Assembly (NCBI RefSeq): GCF_011174705.1
Contig: NZ_JAANIJ010000001.1
Span: 1,550,001-1,614,000, forward strand
Source: Tessaracoccus coleopterorum
GTDB lineage: Bacteria; Actinomycetota; Actinomycetes; Propionibacteriales; Propionibacteriaceae
Length of the DNA stretch: 64,000 nt
Reading direction: 5' to 3'
Shown in pieces: positions 30,783 through 40,607 of this stretch. The notes beneath the pieces are model-generated. The model saw only the letters and a list, made by a program, of their open reading frames with translations, was not told the origin of the DNA and did not search any database. How positions within the stretch are numbered: the stretch's first letter is position 1; every line of letters begins with the position of its first letter. The position numbers were made by a program, and so were the translations under genes.

Positions 30783-31265
30783 TACCCCATCCAAAACCTG
30801 CAGCTGAGCCGCGCAGGCGTAGTCGGATCGCGGTTCTGGAGGGCCTTGTCGACCATACCAACGTCGGCAGCGCCTTCCGCAATGCTGCTGCTCTGGGCCT
30901 CGACGCTGTGCTGGTGTCACCGACCTGCGCTGACCCGCTCTACCGACGCTCAGTGCGGGTCTCGATGGGCACGGTCTTTCAGGTTCCGTGGACGAGGATC
31001 CCGAGTGGCCGGCGGGTATTCACGAGTTGCAGGAGGCCGGCTACGTCGTGGCCGGCATGACGCTGGGGAGGGCGCTATCACCCTCGATGAGCTAGTAGCG
31101 GAGGATCACGAGAAGCTCGCGCTCGTGTTCGGTACCGAGGGCCATGGCATCACGCCCCAGACAGACGCACTGCTCGATCGCCGGGTCACGATCCCGATGA
31201 TGGGCGGCGTGGACTCGCTGAACGTGACGGCGGCGGCAGCAGTGGCGTTCTACGCGACGCGCTGA
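30783..31265 (+). pseudogene. TrmH/SpoU-family RNA 2'-O-methyltransferase, 5'-truncated
   Basis: The catalytic SPOUT domain is present: VLEGLVDHTNVGSAFRNAAA, ADPLYRRSVRVSMGTVFQVP, EKLALVFGTEGHGIT and MMGGVDSLNVTAAAAVAFYA, which are the three knot motifs. The N-terminal substrate-binding region expected in an intact protein of about 260-280 residues is absent. Sequence before VLEG is only a short Arg-rich stretch that meets the insertion edge. Frame breaks near 31000 and 31070. It appears to have been carried in as a gene fragment beside the restriction system. Confidence 0.65.
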
Positions 31266-31358
31266 TGTCGCGGGGACCCGAGCGTCAGTGGTCGCCGATA
31301 GCCTGTGAACGAACAACCCAGCACCGTGATTGCGCAGTGGCGCGGAGGAGACAACCCT

Positions 31359-32923
31359 ATGGCACCGACCACAAAAGAGGCGCAGCGAGCCGAGTTGCAT
31401 AAGACGATCTGGCGTATCGCGAACGACCTGCGTGGCAGCGTCGACGGGTGGGACTTCAAGTCCTACGTGCTGGGCATGCTGTTCTATCGGTTCATCTCCG
31501 AGAACCTCACGGCGTACCTCAACAAGCACGAGCATGATGCGGGCGACGTGTCGTTCGACTACCGGCTGACGGCGGATTCCGACGCGGAGTTCGCGCGCGA
31601 CGAGGTCGTCGCGGAGAAGGGTTCTACATTCTGCCGTCCGACCTGTTCGCCAACGTGCGGGAGGGTGCGGCGCGGGACGAGAACCTCAACGAGACGCTCG
31701 AGCGGGTCTTCAAGAACATCGAGGCGTCGGCGCTGGGTACGGACAGTGAGGATGACATCAAGGGTCTGTTCGACGACCTGGATGTGAACAGCAACAAGCT
31801 CGGCTCAACGGTCGCCAAGCGGAACCAGAAGCTGGTGAAGCTGCTCGACGCGATCGGCGACCTGCCGCTGGGACGGTGGGAGGACAACTCGATCGATCTG
31901 TTCGGCGACGCCTACGAGTACCTGATGCAGATGTACGCCGCCAACGCAGGCAAGTCCGGTGGTGAGTACTACACGCCGCAGGAGGTCTCCGAGCTGCTGG
32001 CGCGTATCACGGTGGTGGGCAAGAAGCAGGTCAACAAGGTCTACGACCCGGCGGTGGGCTCCGGGTCGCTGCTGCTGAAGTTCGACAAGGTTCTCGGAAG
32101 AACAACGTCCGCCAGGGGTTCTACGGCCAGGAGATCAACCTGACCACGTACAATCTCGCCCGGATCAACATGTTCCTGCACGACGTTAACTACGCGGACT
32201 TCAACCTCGCGCACGGCGACACGCTGATCGATCCGGCGCACTGGGATGATGAGCCGTTCGAGGCGATCGTGTCCAACCCGCCCTACTCGATCAAGTGGGA
32301 GGGCGATGCGAACCCGCTCCTGATCAACGACGAGCGGTTCTCCCCGGCCGGTGTCCTCGCGCCGAAGTCGAAGGCTGACTTGGCCTTCACGATGCACATG
32401 CTCAGCTGGCTCGCCGTCAACGGCACGGCCGCGATCGTTGAGTTCCCCGGCGTGCTGTACCGCGGGGAGCGGAGAAGAAGATCCGGCAGTACCTCATCGA
32501 CAACAACTACGTCGACGCGGTGATCCAGCTGCCGCCGGACCTGTTCTTCGGCACGACGATTGCGACCTGCATCCTCGTGCTGAAGAAGTCGAAGAAGACC
32601 AGCGACGTGCTGTTCATCGATGCGTCGGCCGAGTTCAAACGCGTTGGCAACAAGAACAAGCTGCTCGAGGGCACCAGACGAGAATCCTCGAAGCATTCAC
32701 GACGCGCGAGCCCCAGGACCACTTCGCCACGATCGTGGGTAACGAGGACATCGCGGTGAATGACTACAACATCGCGGTGTCATCGTACGTGGAGGCGGAG
32801 GATACCCGCGAGGAGGTCGACATCGTCGAGCTGAACGCCGAGATCGCGCGCATTGTGGCTCGCCAAGCGGAGCTGCGGACAGCGATCGACGAGATCGTGG
32901 CCGATCTGGAGGACTCCAAGTGA
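31359..32923 (+). CDS. hsdM: Type I restriction-modification DNA methyltransferase (M subunit)
   Basis: About 521 residues. The N-terminal helical domain ([34 protein letters not shown]) precedes the adenine methyltransferase core with motif [14 protein letters not shown] and motif [11 protein letters not shown]. The C-terminus holds [20 protein letters not shown] and contacts HsdS. It methylates adenine in the target site, with HsdS choosing the sequence. GGAGGAG lies before the ATG at 31359. Frame breaks near 31620, 32100, 32470 and 32685. It overlaps hsdS by four bases (GTGA). Confidence 0.93.
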
Positions 32924-34032
32924 GCCGCATCGACGAGCTCATTCAGGCGATGTGCCCGGAGGGGGTAGAGTACGCCAAGATTGGTGTGCTCGCGCAGGTC
33001 GGAACTGGTAGTAGCGACCGCAAGGACGCTATTTACGGCGGAAATTACCCGTTCTACGTCCGCTCGAAGGACGTCATGCGCATCGACTCGTATGAGTTCG
33101 ACGAAGAAGCACTGATTATCCCTGGCGAGGGCGGCATTGGTGAGATTTTCCACTACGTTAATGGCAAGTATGCATTGCACCAGCGTGCATATCGGATTCA
33201 CTTCACAGACCCTCGTGTGCATCCCAGATTTGCCTATTTCTACTTCTTGACATATTTCAAGAGATTTATCGTCCAGAAGGCCGTCAGTGCAACTGTGACC
33301 TCGATCAGGAAGCCGATGATTACGGACTTTCCATTCCCGGTGCCGCCTCTCGAAGTGCAGCGCGAGATCGTGCGAGTATTGGATAAGTTCACTCAGCTGG
33401 AAGCGGAGCTGGAAGCGGAGCTGGAATCCCGGCGCGCCCAGCACGAGCACTATCGGCACGCCGCGCTAACGTTCGGCTCAAACGTGGCGATCACTAAACT
33501 TGGCGATCTTGCGAAAAACCTTGACAGTCGTCGCAAGCCAGTAACCCGTGACGCACGTGTGCCCGGTGAAATTCCCTATTACGGTGCGTCCGGAATTGTT
33601 GACTACGTGAGTGAGCACATCTTCGACGGGGACTACCTGCTGGTGTCGGAGGATGGGGCGAATCTTCTCGCGCGCTCGACCCCGATCGCGTTCTCGGTCT
33701 CAGGCAAAACTTGGGTTAATAACCATGCCCACGTTTTGGAGTTCACCACGTACGCCGAGCGACGCTTCGTCGAGTTCTATTTGAATTCGATCGATCTTGC
33801 CCCGTACATATCTGGCGCGGCGCAGCCGAAACTGAATAAGGCAAATCTCAATAAGATTCCGATTCCGAATCCATCGATGACTGTGAAGGAGCAGATCGTC
33901 GAAGTGCTCGATAAGTTTGACGCCCTCGTCAACGACATCAGTATCGGCCTCCCTGCCGAACTTGATGCTCGTCGCAAGCAGTACGAGCACTATCGTGATC
34001 GGCTCCTGACGTTCAAGGAGCTGGCGTCGTGA
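32920..34032 (+). CDS. hsdS: Type I restriction-modification specificity subunit
   Basis: Intact, 370 residues. Two target-recognition domains (about residues 10-145 and 190-320) are each followed by a conserved helix: PFPVPPLEVQREIVRVLDKF and PNPSMTVKEQIVEVLDKFDA. After the first helix, near residues 160-170, lies LEAELEAELES, encoded by 12-base repeats, then RRAQHEHYRHAALTF; the second half ends with the parallel RRKQYEHYRDRLLTF. The two domains bind the two halves of a bipartite site. The gene is visibly richer in A+T than its neighbours, as is common for hsdS, and has no frame break. The GTG start overlaps the hsdM stop, and its own stop overlaps the hsdR start. Confidence 0.95.
   Translation: MSRIDELIQAMCPEGVEYAKIGVLAQVGTGSSDRKDAIYGGNYPFYVRSKDVMRIDSYEFDEEALIIPGEGGIGEIFHYVNGKYALHQRAYRIHFTDPRVHPRFAYFYFLTYFKRFIVQKAVSATVTSIRKPMITDFPFPVPPLEVQREIVRVLDKFTQLEAELEAELESRRAQHEHYRHAALTFGSNVAITKLGDLAKNLDSRRKPVTRDARVPGEIPYYGASGIVDYVSEHIFDGDYLLVSEDGANLLARSTPIAFSVSGKTWVNNHAHVLEFTTYAERRFVEFYLNSIDLAPYISGAAQPKLNKANLNKIPIPNPSMTVKEQIVEVLDKFDALVNDISIGLPAELDARRKQYEHYRDRLLTFKELAS
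33397..33425 (+). repeat. 12-bp tandem repeat in the hsdS linker
   Basis: CTGGAAGCGGAG occurs twice in direct succession and a third, partial copy (CTGGAATCC) follows. Each unit encodes LEAE at the junction of the first recognition domain and the central helix. Confidence 0.85.
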
Positions 34033-37000
34033 GTGATTCACCCGCGCGCACGTACGATCCGATCGCAATCTCTTCGGAGAGCACGGTCGTCGCTGAGTAT
34101 GTTCATGATCCGTCGCAGGGTGATGCGTATCAGTCGGAGTCTGCGCTCGAAAGGGAGATGATTCGACTCCTCGAGGAGCAGGCATACGACTACCTGCCGA
34201 TCACATCGGAGACAGATCTGGTCGCGAACCTCCGCATGCAGCTCGAGAGGGTCAACAGGATGACCTTCTCGGATGCCGAGTGGGAGCAGTTCTTCACAAC
34301 GAAGGTCGCCGGTGCCAACGACGGCATCGTCGAGAAGACGGTGCGTGTGCAGGAGGATCACGTGCAGATCCTCAGGCGCGACGACGGGTCGACGAAGAAC
34401 ATCGCGCTGATCGACAAGGCGAACATCCACAACAATCAGTTGCAGGTCATTAACCAGTACGAGATCGGGCGCGACGGTGGTGACGCGGGCGACAACGGTG
34501 CGAAGTACGCCAACCGTTACGACGTGACCGTGCTCGTCAACGGGCTGCCGATGGTGCACATCGAGCTGAAGCGTCGCGGCGTCGACATCCGGGAGGCCTT
34601 CAACCAGATCAATCGCTATCAGCGCGACAGCTTCTGGGCCGGGTCGGGCCTGTTCGAGTATGTGCAGCTGTTCGTGATCAGTAACGGCACGCTCACGAAG
34701 TACTACTCCAACAGCACTCGCAACAGGCACCTTGCCGAGCAGAAGAAGGCGAGTGGTGCGGGCAAGGGAAGAAGTCGAGCAACTCGTTCGAGTTCACCAG
34801 CTGGTGGGCCGACGCGAACAACAAGCCGATCACCGAGCTGACGGCGTTCGTGAAGACGTTCTTCGCGAAGCATGCGTTGTTGAACATCCTGACGAAGTAC
34901 TGCGTGCTCACCGCGGATCGGGACCTGCTGGTGATGCGGCCGTACCAGATCGTCGCGACCGAGCGGATCCTGCAGAAGATCCAGATCTCGACGAACTACA
35001 AGACGCTCGGCACACTCGATGCCGGAGGATACGTCTGGCACACCACGGGGTCGGGTAAGACGCTCACTTCGTTCAAGGCAGCGCAGCTCGCATCGAAGAT
35101 GCCGAGTGTGGACAAGGTGTTGTTCGTCGTCGACCGCAAAGACCTCGACTACCAGACGATGCGTGAGTACGACCGGTTCGAGAAAGGGGCGGCGAACTCG
35201 AACACGTCGACGGCGGTGCTGAAGACGCAGCTCGAAGACCCCAGTGCGCGGATCATCATTACGACGATCCAGAAGCTGTCGACATTCATCAGGGCGAACA
35301 AGGGCCACGAAGTCTTCTCGGGCCACGCGGTGATCATCTTCGATGAGTGCCACCGGTCGCAGTTCGGCGACATGCACACCGACATCACACGCGCGTTCAA
35401 AAAGTACAACCTGTTCGGATTCACCGGCACGCCGATCTTCGCCGCGAACGCCGGCAGCGGTGGCAACCCTCAGCTGCGCACGACCGAGCAGGCGTTCGGC
35501 GACAAGCTGCACACGTACACGATCGTCGACGCCATCACGGACAAGAACGTGCTGCCGTTCCGGATCGACTACATCAACACCATCAAGGTCGGGAACCCCG
35601 ACGACTCACAGGTGTCAGCGATCGACCGTGAGCGAGCGCTTCTGGACGTGCGTCGTATCCGGGACGTCGTGGCGTACACCCTGGAGCACTTCGATCAGAA
35701 GACGAAGCGCTCATCGAGCTACGAACACGCAGTCGTGACGAACGTCGCCGACTCGGTGCGGGCCGGCGTCAGGCGGAGGCACTCAAGGAGCGGAAACGAG
35801 TTCGCGGATTCAACGCGCTGTTCGCTACCGCGTCGATCGACGCCGCGCGCCGTTACTACAACCAGTTCCAGCTGCAGATGGAGGAGCTGCCACCGGACAA
35901 GCGGCTGAAGGTCGGGCTGATCTTCAGCTACGGTGCGAACGAGGCCGAAGCCGACGGAATCCTCGATGATGAGGCGTTTGACACCGATGCGCTCGACCGT
36001 GACACGCGCTCGTTCCTGGAAGACGCGATCCAGGACTACAACGACATGTTCGGGACCAGCTACGACACGAGCGCGGACCGGTTCCAGAACTACTACAAGG
36101 ACCTGTCACAGCGGATGAAGAACCGCGAGATCGACCTGGTCATCGTGGTGAACATGTTCCTCACCGGCTTCGACGCGACGACGCTGAACACACTGTTCGT
36201 CGACAAGAACCTGCGCGCCCACGGACTGATCCAGGCGTACTCGCGCACGAACCGCATCCTCAACTCGGTGAAGACCTACGGCAACATCGTCGCCTTCCGC
36301 GATCTCGAGGAAGAGACGAACGCTGCGCTGGAGCTGTTCGGCAACAAGGATGCCCGCGGCGTCGTCCTGTTGAAACCGTACGTCGACTACTACGGCGAGT
36401 ATGTCGACAAGGTCACCGAACTGCTCACGCACTTCCCAATTGGGCAGCAGATCGTGGGGGAGCAGGCGCAGAAGGACTTCATCCAGCTGTTCGGAGCGAT
36501 CCTGCGGCTGCAGAACATCCTCACGTCCTTCGACGACTTCGACGGCAACGATCCACTGACCGAGCGACAGCGGCAGGACTACACCAGCATCTACCTGCGG
36601 CTACGCGATGAGTTCACGCGCGATCGTGACGGCGACAGAGAAGTCATCAACGAGGACGTCGTGTTCGAGATCGAGCTCGTCAAGCAGGTCGAGATCAACG
36701 TCGACTACATCCTCATGCTCGTCGAGAAGCTCCGCGCCGAGAAGGGCGACGGCGACGACAAAGAAGTCCGTGCCGAGATCACCCGCGCGGTCGACGCGAG
36801 CCCGACCCTCCGCAGCAAGCGCGACCTCGTCGAGGACTTCGTCGAGTCGGTGTCGCTGCAGGGCGCGGTCGATGAGCAGTGGCAGGCGTACATCGCCGCG
36901 AAGCGAGAGGCCGAGCTTCAGGAGCTCATCGAAGCGCACAAGCTCAAGCTGGAGCAGACGCGGTCGTTCGTGGATGCCGCGTTCCGGGACGGCCAGCTGC

Positions 37001-37160
37001 GCACAGCGGGCACCGAGATCACCCGCATCTTGCAGCCAGTGTCGCGGTTCAACCGCGAGTCCAACCATGGCGACAAGAAGAAGCGGGTCATCGAAGCGCT
37101 CTCCAGGTTCTTCGAGCGGTTCCGGGGACTTGCCACTGGGGTGGGGAGCCTGGGGACTGA
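34029..37160 (+). CDS. hsdR: Type I restriction endonuclease (R subunit), C-terminus uncertain
   Basis: About 1,040 residues. The N-terminal nuclease domain has the PD-(D/E)xK core in NGLPMVHIELKRRG. The SF2 translocase follows with Walker A TTGSGKTLTSF, motif II DECHRSQFGD, motif III GFTGTP and motif VI QAYSRTNR. The C-terminal helical part contacts the methyltransferase. The R subunit cuts DNA far from unmethylated sites after translocation. Frame breaks near 34765 and 35760. After RFFERFRGLATG the open frame runs on into low-quality sequence, while a shifted frame stops at about 37160, taken here as the likely end. The GTG start overlaps hsdS by four bases. Confidence 0.9.
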
Positions 37161-37266
37161 GGTCAGCACGAAGGGCGCTGGCGGCACAGCCGCTCACGCG
37201 CCACAATCTGCGCATTCAGCCAGGCACGCAAGGGTGCGGCATGTTCGAGCATCTCGGCCTGGCCGT

Positions 37267-37572
37267 TCAACCGCGCACCGCTTCGGCCACGGCCGTCTTG
37301 GTCCGCGCGGCCAGGTCGTCGACGAGTTGCTGGCACAGCGCGATCCCGGCCGCACCGTCCTGCTCTTGCCGGCACTCGGACAAGCGTGCCTCGTCGATCG
37401 GGATCCGCTTGGCGAATCCACGAGTGGTGCTGACCTCGATGTACGCGCCGGTCTCACCGGGCCCGTCGGCTCCCAGCCGCATCTTCACAGGAGTGTCCCA
37501 CGGGACGTCGGCCGTCTGCATCGCCGCGTTGCCGAAGTTGGACGCGCTCGTGTTGAACGGGCTGCTGATCAT
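37267..37572 (-). CDS. Small orphan protein in the restriction island, unknown function
   Basis: An intact 101-residue reading frame on the strand opposite hsdR, beginning MISSPFNTSASNFGNAAMQ and ending ARTKTAVAEAVRG. GGAAGGAGG lies 9-10 bases before the ATG. The protein is acidic and soluble with two cysteines and no recognisable domain. The ribosome site and the absence of frame breaks argue that it is real. It is the only other complete gene in the inserted segment. A link to the restriction system, for example modulation, is speculative. Confidence 0.55.
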   Translation of the reverse strand: MISSPFNTSASNFGNAAMQTADVPWDTPVKMRLGADGPGETGAYIEVSTTRGFAKRIPIDEARLSECRQEQDGAAGIALCQQLVDDLAARTKTAVAEAVRG

Positions 37573-37891
37573 CAATGCCCTCCTTCCTCGAATGCTGGGC
37601 GATCTCGCAGTGTGGCACCGTTCGGCGAAACCACCACCTCGCTCGGTGTGTCCGACGTTCCAATCTACATTGCAGGACGGCCCGCATCCCCGTCAGCACG
37701 CCACCTGGACAAGTGCCGGAGCCGTCTCGATCTCATCGCAGTTCGGCGCTTCGGCATCCTCACTCACAGCGATACAAAAGCCAGAGTCGTCGCTATCGGT
37801 ATGATCTATCCAATTGCTCATGCGATAAGCGCTTATGCCGTTGTGCCTGGTCAGGCGCGGTTTCCTTGCAGCCGATCGTAGTCGGACACCA
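37573..37891. other. Gene-free right end of the restriction island
   Basis: 319 bases with no convincing gene. Base composition is lower in G+C than nearby DNA. The only clear structure is the 12-base perfect palindrome ATAAGCGCTTAT at 37825-37836, about 60 bases from the insertion edge; it also lies about 250 bases upstream of the leftward 37267-37572 gene and could belong to its promoter. Confidence 0.5.
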
Positions 37892-38147
37892 CATCAAGGT
37901 GAGCGGGGTGTTGCGCTCCAGCATCTTGATCGTGTCGTCGCCGTAACGCATGAACGCCTCCCAGCGGGGCGCGGGGCCGAGTCGCCCACGACGCTTCCGA
38001 TGTAGGTGAGGCCGCGTTCGTGCGAGTCGATGCCGCCGTCGCGCAGCAGCACGGGGTTGGCGGGATCCAGTAGGCGCCGCCGGAACGGGCGGTCGAGCCG
38101 CCGACGTACTTCGTCTTCTCGATCACGAGGACGTTGAGGCCCTTTTC
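37892..38147 (-). pseudogene. FAD-dependent dehydrogenase, middle fragment
   Basis: About 85 residues reading EKGLNVLVIEKTKYVGGSTA, SGGAYWIPANPVLLRDGGI, MRYGDDTIKMLERNTPLTLM. The VLVIEK and GGSTARSGG blocks form the first FAD-contacting strands of KstD-like flavoproteins. It joins in frame to the C-terminal piece at 30768 and, across the composite transposon, to the N-terminal piece at 42820. Frame breaks near 38060 and 37975. Confidence 0.85.
38140..38147. repeat. 8-bp target duplication of the composite transposon, left copy
   Basis: CCCTTTTC here directly abuts the GGGCTCATCAC end of the left ISL3-like copy. The same octamer follows the right copy at 42820-42827. Eight bases is the usual ISL3-family duplication length. 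Confidence 0.75.
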
Positions 38148-38885
38148 GGGCTCATCACAATCCACGGTGTAGCTGAGGTCTGAACCCACCGGCCTCGAGT
38201 AGTGATCTGGCGATGTAGTTGGTGAGGTTCCGGAAGCCGAGTGCGGAGCCTCGGAGGTGTTCGAGGCGGCCGTTGATCGCTTCGGTGGGCCGTTGGAGGC
38301 CGGGCCGGTCGAAGTAGGCAAGGACGTCAGCCGCTCGGTTCTTGAGTGTTCGGCCGAGCGAGCGGAGTTCGACGAGCGCGGTCGGGACGCCGTTGCTGAG
38401 GCTGGCGATCAGGTTGTTCATCAGGTCGCGGCCGCGAGCAGGGTCAGCCTCGCGGTAGGCGATGATCATTCGCTGGTAGGCCGCCCAGGTGACCTCGACG
38501 GCGGCGTGGGCGTCGTCGGCGAACAGCTGCTCGAGCCGGGTCTTCTGTTTGTCGGTGAGCAGGTCGGTGCCGGTGTGCAGGGTGCGGCGGGCGGAGTACA
38601 GCGGTCACCGGCCCGGCCGCGGTGGCCGTGAAGGTCTTGCTGGATCCGGCGGCGGCACTTGTCGAGGGCGTCGCCGGCGAGGCGGACGACGTGGAAGGGG
38701 TCCATCACCGCGACCGCGTCGGGCAACTCTTCGGTAGTGGCGGTCTTGAACCCGGTGAAGCCGTCCATCGCGACCACCTCCACGCTGTCTCGCCAGGCCT
38801 GGTCTCGTTCGGCCAGCCAGGTCTTGAACACGCTCTTGGAGCGGCCCTCGACCATGTCGAGCAGCCTGGCTGGACCGGCGCCGGC
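38148..38885 (-). mobile_element. ISL3-like element, truncated left copy with transposase remnant
   Basis: It contains the C-terminal 240 or so residues of an ISL3 transposase, from GPARLLDMVEGRSKSVFKTW through MDGFTGFKTATTEELPDAVA and PTEAINGRLEHLRGSALGF to TGA at 38155. Everything before GPARLL is gone, so it lacks the zinc-ribbon/HTH part and the first catalytic aspartate region and cannot make an active enzyme. Homology to the right copy stops near 38885, 16 bases from the oleate hydratase stop. The two copies differ at many residues (LQRPTEAI against SNGPTEAL), so they are relatives, not a recent duplicate. Frame breaks near 38590. Confidence 0.8.
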
Positions 38886-38901
38886 GAGCTCGCGCGAGGG
38901 C

Positions 38902-40580
38902 TCAGCGCAGCATCGTGAGGGCAGCTTTGGCCAGCACGCGCGGGTCCTTCTCGTAGTGGTGCAATGTGGTCAGCCGCTCGCTCGGGATGCCCAGGAAGTG
39001 GTAGACGGCGATCTGGGCGGCTCGAACCGAGTACTGCTCGGTGAAGACCATGTCGAAGGGCATCTCGACGAACTGGCTGATGAAGGCGAGGTTCACCGAG
39101 TTGGCGGGCACCACCTCCGGGCGGTCCCCTTGGCCCGACGGGCGAAGAGCGCGCTGGCGTACGGCATGTGAGCGGGCACCACATTGACGATCGAATCCCA
39201 GATCTCCTCGGTCTTGGCGGAGATCTTCACCGCCCGGGTATCGACGCGTTCGAGCTGGCCGAGCGCTTCGGTGAGCATCTCGCGCCCGGTCATCTCGATG
39301 AAGGGCTTCTTCACGACGTCTCCGGTCCGTCGCGGGTAGAGCGAATAGCCCCAGAACACGGTTTCGTTCGGTTGCTGGGCGGCGAAGTGTGGCTGGTGGT
39401 GAATCACCAGCGAGACCACCGCATTGCTGTCGACGAAGGTGTTCAGTGCATTGCCGGGCAGCTGTCGGGTGATGGCGGAGATTTCGTTGACCAGCAGGTG
39501 GTTGTTGGTGGTCACCGTGAAGCTGGTCCACTCGCTCTGGGTGCGGTCGGCGAAGAACTTGTCGGGGTTGCCCAGGCCGTAGAAGTGTTCGGTCGCCTGC
39601 TTCCACAGCGCTGCGGACGGAGCGTAGCGTTCGTCCTCGACGATGGCGGTGTCCAGATCGCCCAGCGAGGTGGAGTCGGTGATCGAGCCGTTGGTGCAGA
39701 ACACCAGGTCGCCCTCATTCACATCGATCAGGCCTGGCTGATTGTCCTTGTCTACCTGCTCGTACTTCAGCCCGATCACGGTGATCCGGTCGCGCATTGG
39801 GTCATCATCGGCGAACACGAACTCGGTCACCTTGCGGTTGCCGACGAACTCGACGCCCTTGCCTTCGAGCCAGGCGCGCATCGGCACGATGATGCTCTCG
39901 TACTGGTTGTACGGCGTCCGCGTGACGCCTTCGAGGGTATTGATCCGGCTGAACTCCAAGATCATCCGGTTCATGTAGCGGCGAAGTTCCATCGCGGAAT
40001 TGCTGCGTAGGAAGGCGAAGGTGGTCTCCCACATCCTCCAGAAGTTGGTGGTGAAGAAGTGCGGGCTGGAGGCGAACCACTCTTCGATGCTGACATCGTC
40101 CAGCCTGGATTCTCGCGATTCTGGCAGCGTCATCAGCTTGGTCAGCAGCACGCGATCGGCCTTGCTGAACTGCATGTGGCTGTAGTCATCGGCATCGCCT
40201 CTAGTGCGCGGGCCGCGGGTGTCCATCAGCCGGCCGATGTCCTTGGTCGGATGGGCGTGATCGAAGTCGAGGATCTCCTGGGTCAGGGTCTTTCCCGGCG
40301 AGGTCAGAGACGGAATCGAGCCCAAGACGTCCCACAGATTCTCGTAGGTCTCCTCGTTGAGCATCCGGCCGCCGCGGTTCAGGAAGCCGGCTTTGTTGCT
40401 AAGCGCCTTGTGCCCGTACTCGGTCTCGTAGGCCGCTACGCGATTGCCGTCGTTGGCGCCGTGGTCTTCCAGGCCGAGAATGGTGATCTGGGAACCGTCC
40501 CAGTGTCCATCGCGAATCAAGTAGACGGCGGCGGATAGGCTGCCGATCCCGGCGCCGATGAGGTAAGCCTTGCGAGTCAT
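38902..40580 (-). CDS. ohyA: Oleate hydratase (fatty acid double-bond hydratase)
   Basis: It adds water to the cis-9 double bond of oleate and related acids, giving 10-hydroxy fatty acids, with FAD as a structural cofactor. The length is about 558 residues, family-typical. The FAD loop reads AYLIGAGIGSLSAAVYLIRD, followed by SNKAGFLNRGGRMLNEETYE, which holds the conserved Arg-Gly-Gly-Arg region of the active site. Further blocks are FWRMWETTFAFLRSNSAMEL, TPYNQYESIIVPMRAWLE and MPFDMVFTEQYSVRAAQIAV. A single frame break near 39130. It is cargo of the composite transposon, 27 bases downstream of tetR, probably one transcript. Hydration detoxifies unsaturated fatty acids; regulation by TetR in response to them is inferred. 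Confidence 0.93.
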
Positions 40581-40607
40581 GGTGTTCTCCTTGTCGATTG
40601 GTGCGTC

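Larger units (their letters stand above)
30769..37891. mobile_element. 7.1-kb inserted segment carrying a type I restriction-modification system
   Basis: This segment interrupts the flavoprotein gene. Its ends have weak inverted similarity (TGGTCCCAAACTAC against TGGTGTCCGACTAC, 10 of 14). It holds a 5'-truncated trmH-like gene, hsdM, hsdS, hsdR and one small orphan gene. Part of it, notably hsdS and 37700-37840, is richer in A+T than the surrounding DNA. No integrase or transposase is visible inside, so the mechanism of arrival is unknown. An assembly join cannot be excluded. Confidence 0.6.

Noticed and set aside
34038..34730. A 230-codon minus-strand frame opposite hsdR
   Set aside because: Complement of the conserved HsdR nuclease domain; no start signal or motif.
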